Assembly: GCA_937907595.1 (NCBI GenBank)
Contig: CALCXL010000456.1
Span: 1-6,317, forward strand
Length of the DNA: 6,317 nt
Source: an uncultured Pseudomonadota bacterium
Lineage (GTDB): Bacteria; Myxococcota_A; UBA796; UBA9615
Direction: 5' to 3'
In this document: one piece after another, positions 5,521 through 6,317 of the stretch
How the letters are laid out: every line of letters starts with the position of its first letter
Position numbering within the stretch: position 1 is the first letter of the stretch
Translations under genes and position numbers: made by a program
Notes under the pieces: generated by a model
What the model was told of the DNA's origin: nothing
What the model saw: only the letters and a program-made list of their open reading frames with translations
Database searches by the model: none

Positions 5521-6317
5521 TCCATGTAGCCGAGGGCGCGCAGGGCCTCCAGGTCGCCCTCGTCGGGTCCGCCCTCCTCCCCGCCCCGGGCCGCCCCTGC
5601 CAGGCGGCCGAGCACCAGTCCGGCGTCCATCGCATCCAGCCAGCCGCCCAGCTGCTGAAGCTCCGTGGGCTCGATCCCCAGCGCGACCGGGGCGCCGTCG
5701 ACGGTCACCGTGACCGCACCCTCCGCTCGCGCCGCCTCCAGGAGGATCAGCGTGGGGCGATGAGCCACGGTGAGGGTCACGGTCGCGCCCGCGTCCTCGA
5801 TCTTCCGCTCGACGCCCAGGGGCGCCTTCAGGGGATCCCCGAACTCGGTCGGCCAGGGCAGGTCCGTGACCTCGGCTTTCCAGCCGTCGCCGCCCTGCAT
5901 CGTCCACTCGATCGTCACCGGCGCCTCCCCGGGGCCCACCCAGGCGAACCAGGCGCCGGGGAAGCCGGAGACGGCCTGATCCACCAGCTGGCGATGCATC
6001 GACCGCGCGCGCTCGGGAGCGGCCTTCATGCGATCTGCCTTCTCCCGCGGGTCCGCGGACAGGTCGTAGAGCCGGTGCACCGGGCCCGAGTGGGCGCGCC
6101 GGTGGGGGCGTCCGTTGTGCAGGTGCCGCACGACGTACTTCCAGCCCTCCGCCTCGACGCTGCGCTGCTGCAGGCCGTACAGGGTGGGGCGCGCGTGCAG
6201 GACCGTGGCCTCCTCGGCGGTCGGCAGGGTGGGGGTCCCGTCACGATCGAGCCCGGCGAAGTCGAGCAGGGCGCCGGCCACCCCCGTCGCGTCCACGGGG
6301 CTGCTGATCACGCCGGG
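5517..6317 (-). CDS. sulfatase-family hydrolase, C-terminal part (cut by right edge)
   Basis: The last 266 residues of an alkaline-phosphatase-superfamily sulfatase. The frame is open through the window edge, and the first residues (PGVISSPVDATGVAGALLDFAGLD) are the family's 'pgv..pvs..D..pTlLdlaGl' segment, so the GTG at 6311 is internal and not a start. EGWKYVVRHL (57-66) and HRLYDLSADPREKADR (81-96) match the typical C-terminal 'wKyi ... elYDLaaDPgE' region, and the last residues EALRALGYMD match the common sulfatase ending. Between these, about 115-200 is a strand-rich segment (TIEWTM, VTLTVAH, VTVTVDG) and 200-260 a Gly/Glu-rich linker, longer than in many family members. The catalytic Cys/Ser (CxPSR) region and any signal peptide are outside the window, so the true substrate (sulfate ester, phosphonate or phosphate ester) cannot be judged. 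It converges on the histidine kinase gene. Confidence 0.88.
   Translation of the reverse strand, partial: PGVISSPVDATGVAGALLDFAGLDRDGTPTLPTAEEATVLHARPTLYGLQQRSVEAEGWKYVVRHLHNGRPHRRAHSGPVHRLYDLSADPREKADRMKAAPERARSMHRQLVDQAVSGFPGAWFAWVGPGEAPVTIEWTMQGGDGWKAEVTDLPWPTEFGDPLKAPLGVERKIEDAGATVTLTVAHRPTLILLEAARAEGAVTVTVDGAPVALGIEPTELQQLGGWLDAMDAGLVLGRLAGAARGGEEGGPDEGDLEALRALGYMD

Noticed and set aside
5354..5635. 93-codon minus-strand frame over the palindrome
   Set aside because: It runs through the inverted repeat and overlaps the sulfatase C-terminus in another frame, with no domain or coding bias.

Overview
The window is very GC-rich. Its genes have almost exclusively G or C at third codon positions, which also leaves long shadow reading frames open on the opposite strands. 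The gene content is a cbb3-type oxidase subunit, a eukaryote-like PP2C phosphatase, a membrane-anchored LSPxQ/Spy-like protein, a UbiA-type membrane prenyltransferase, an orphan membrane histidine kinase and a sulfatase with the usual 'ALGY' C-terminus. This suits a GC-rich Gram-negative bacterium of the Myxococcota/deltaproteobacterial type or an uncultured relative. That placement is an inference from style and is not proven by any marker in the window.

Layout. Bases 1-907 (minus) hold the N-terminal 302 residues of CcoN; the rest runs off the left edge. A 236-base gap (908-1143) contains a good sigma-54 promoter match reading into ccoN, a strong GC hairpin just upstream of it, and an inverted repeat about 120 bases upstream of the predicted start of transcription, where an enhancer-binding protein could sit. 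Bases 1144-1941 (minus) encode a complete PP2C phosphatase, and 2003-2728 (minus) encode a 241-residue membrane-anchored helical protein just upstream of it, probably in the same operon. The phosphatase ribosome binding site lies inside a perfect 7-bp hairpin. Bases 2729-2895 form a divergent control region rich in inverted repeats.

On the plus strand, 2896-3867 encode a UbiA-family prenyltransferase that appears to start at a CTG codon behind a very strong Shine-Dalgarno sequence. A six-helix sensor histidine kinase (3907-5322) follows after 39 bases and may have its own leaderless promoter. The kinase and the minus-strand sulfatase (5517-6317, cut by the right edge) converge on a roughly 168-base imperfect palindrome (5353-5520) that fills nearly the whole gap and overlaps the sulfatase stop codon.

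How the parts may work together: the oxidase, the prenyltransferase (a family that makes quinone, heme or other prenylated membrane compounds) and a kinase whose membrane part resembles RegB in topology are all consistent with respiration or membrane redox control, but no direct link is shown. The most unusual items are the long palindrome with its strand-biased mismatches, the sigma-54-like control of ccoN, the CTG start, and the sequestered ribosome binding site of the phosphatase gene.
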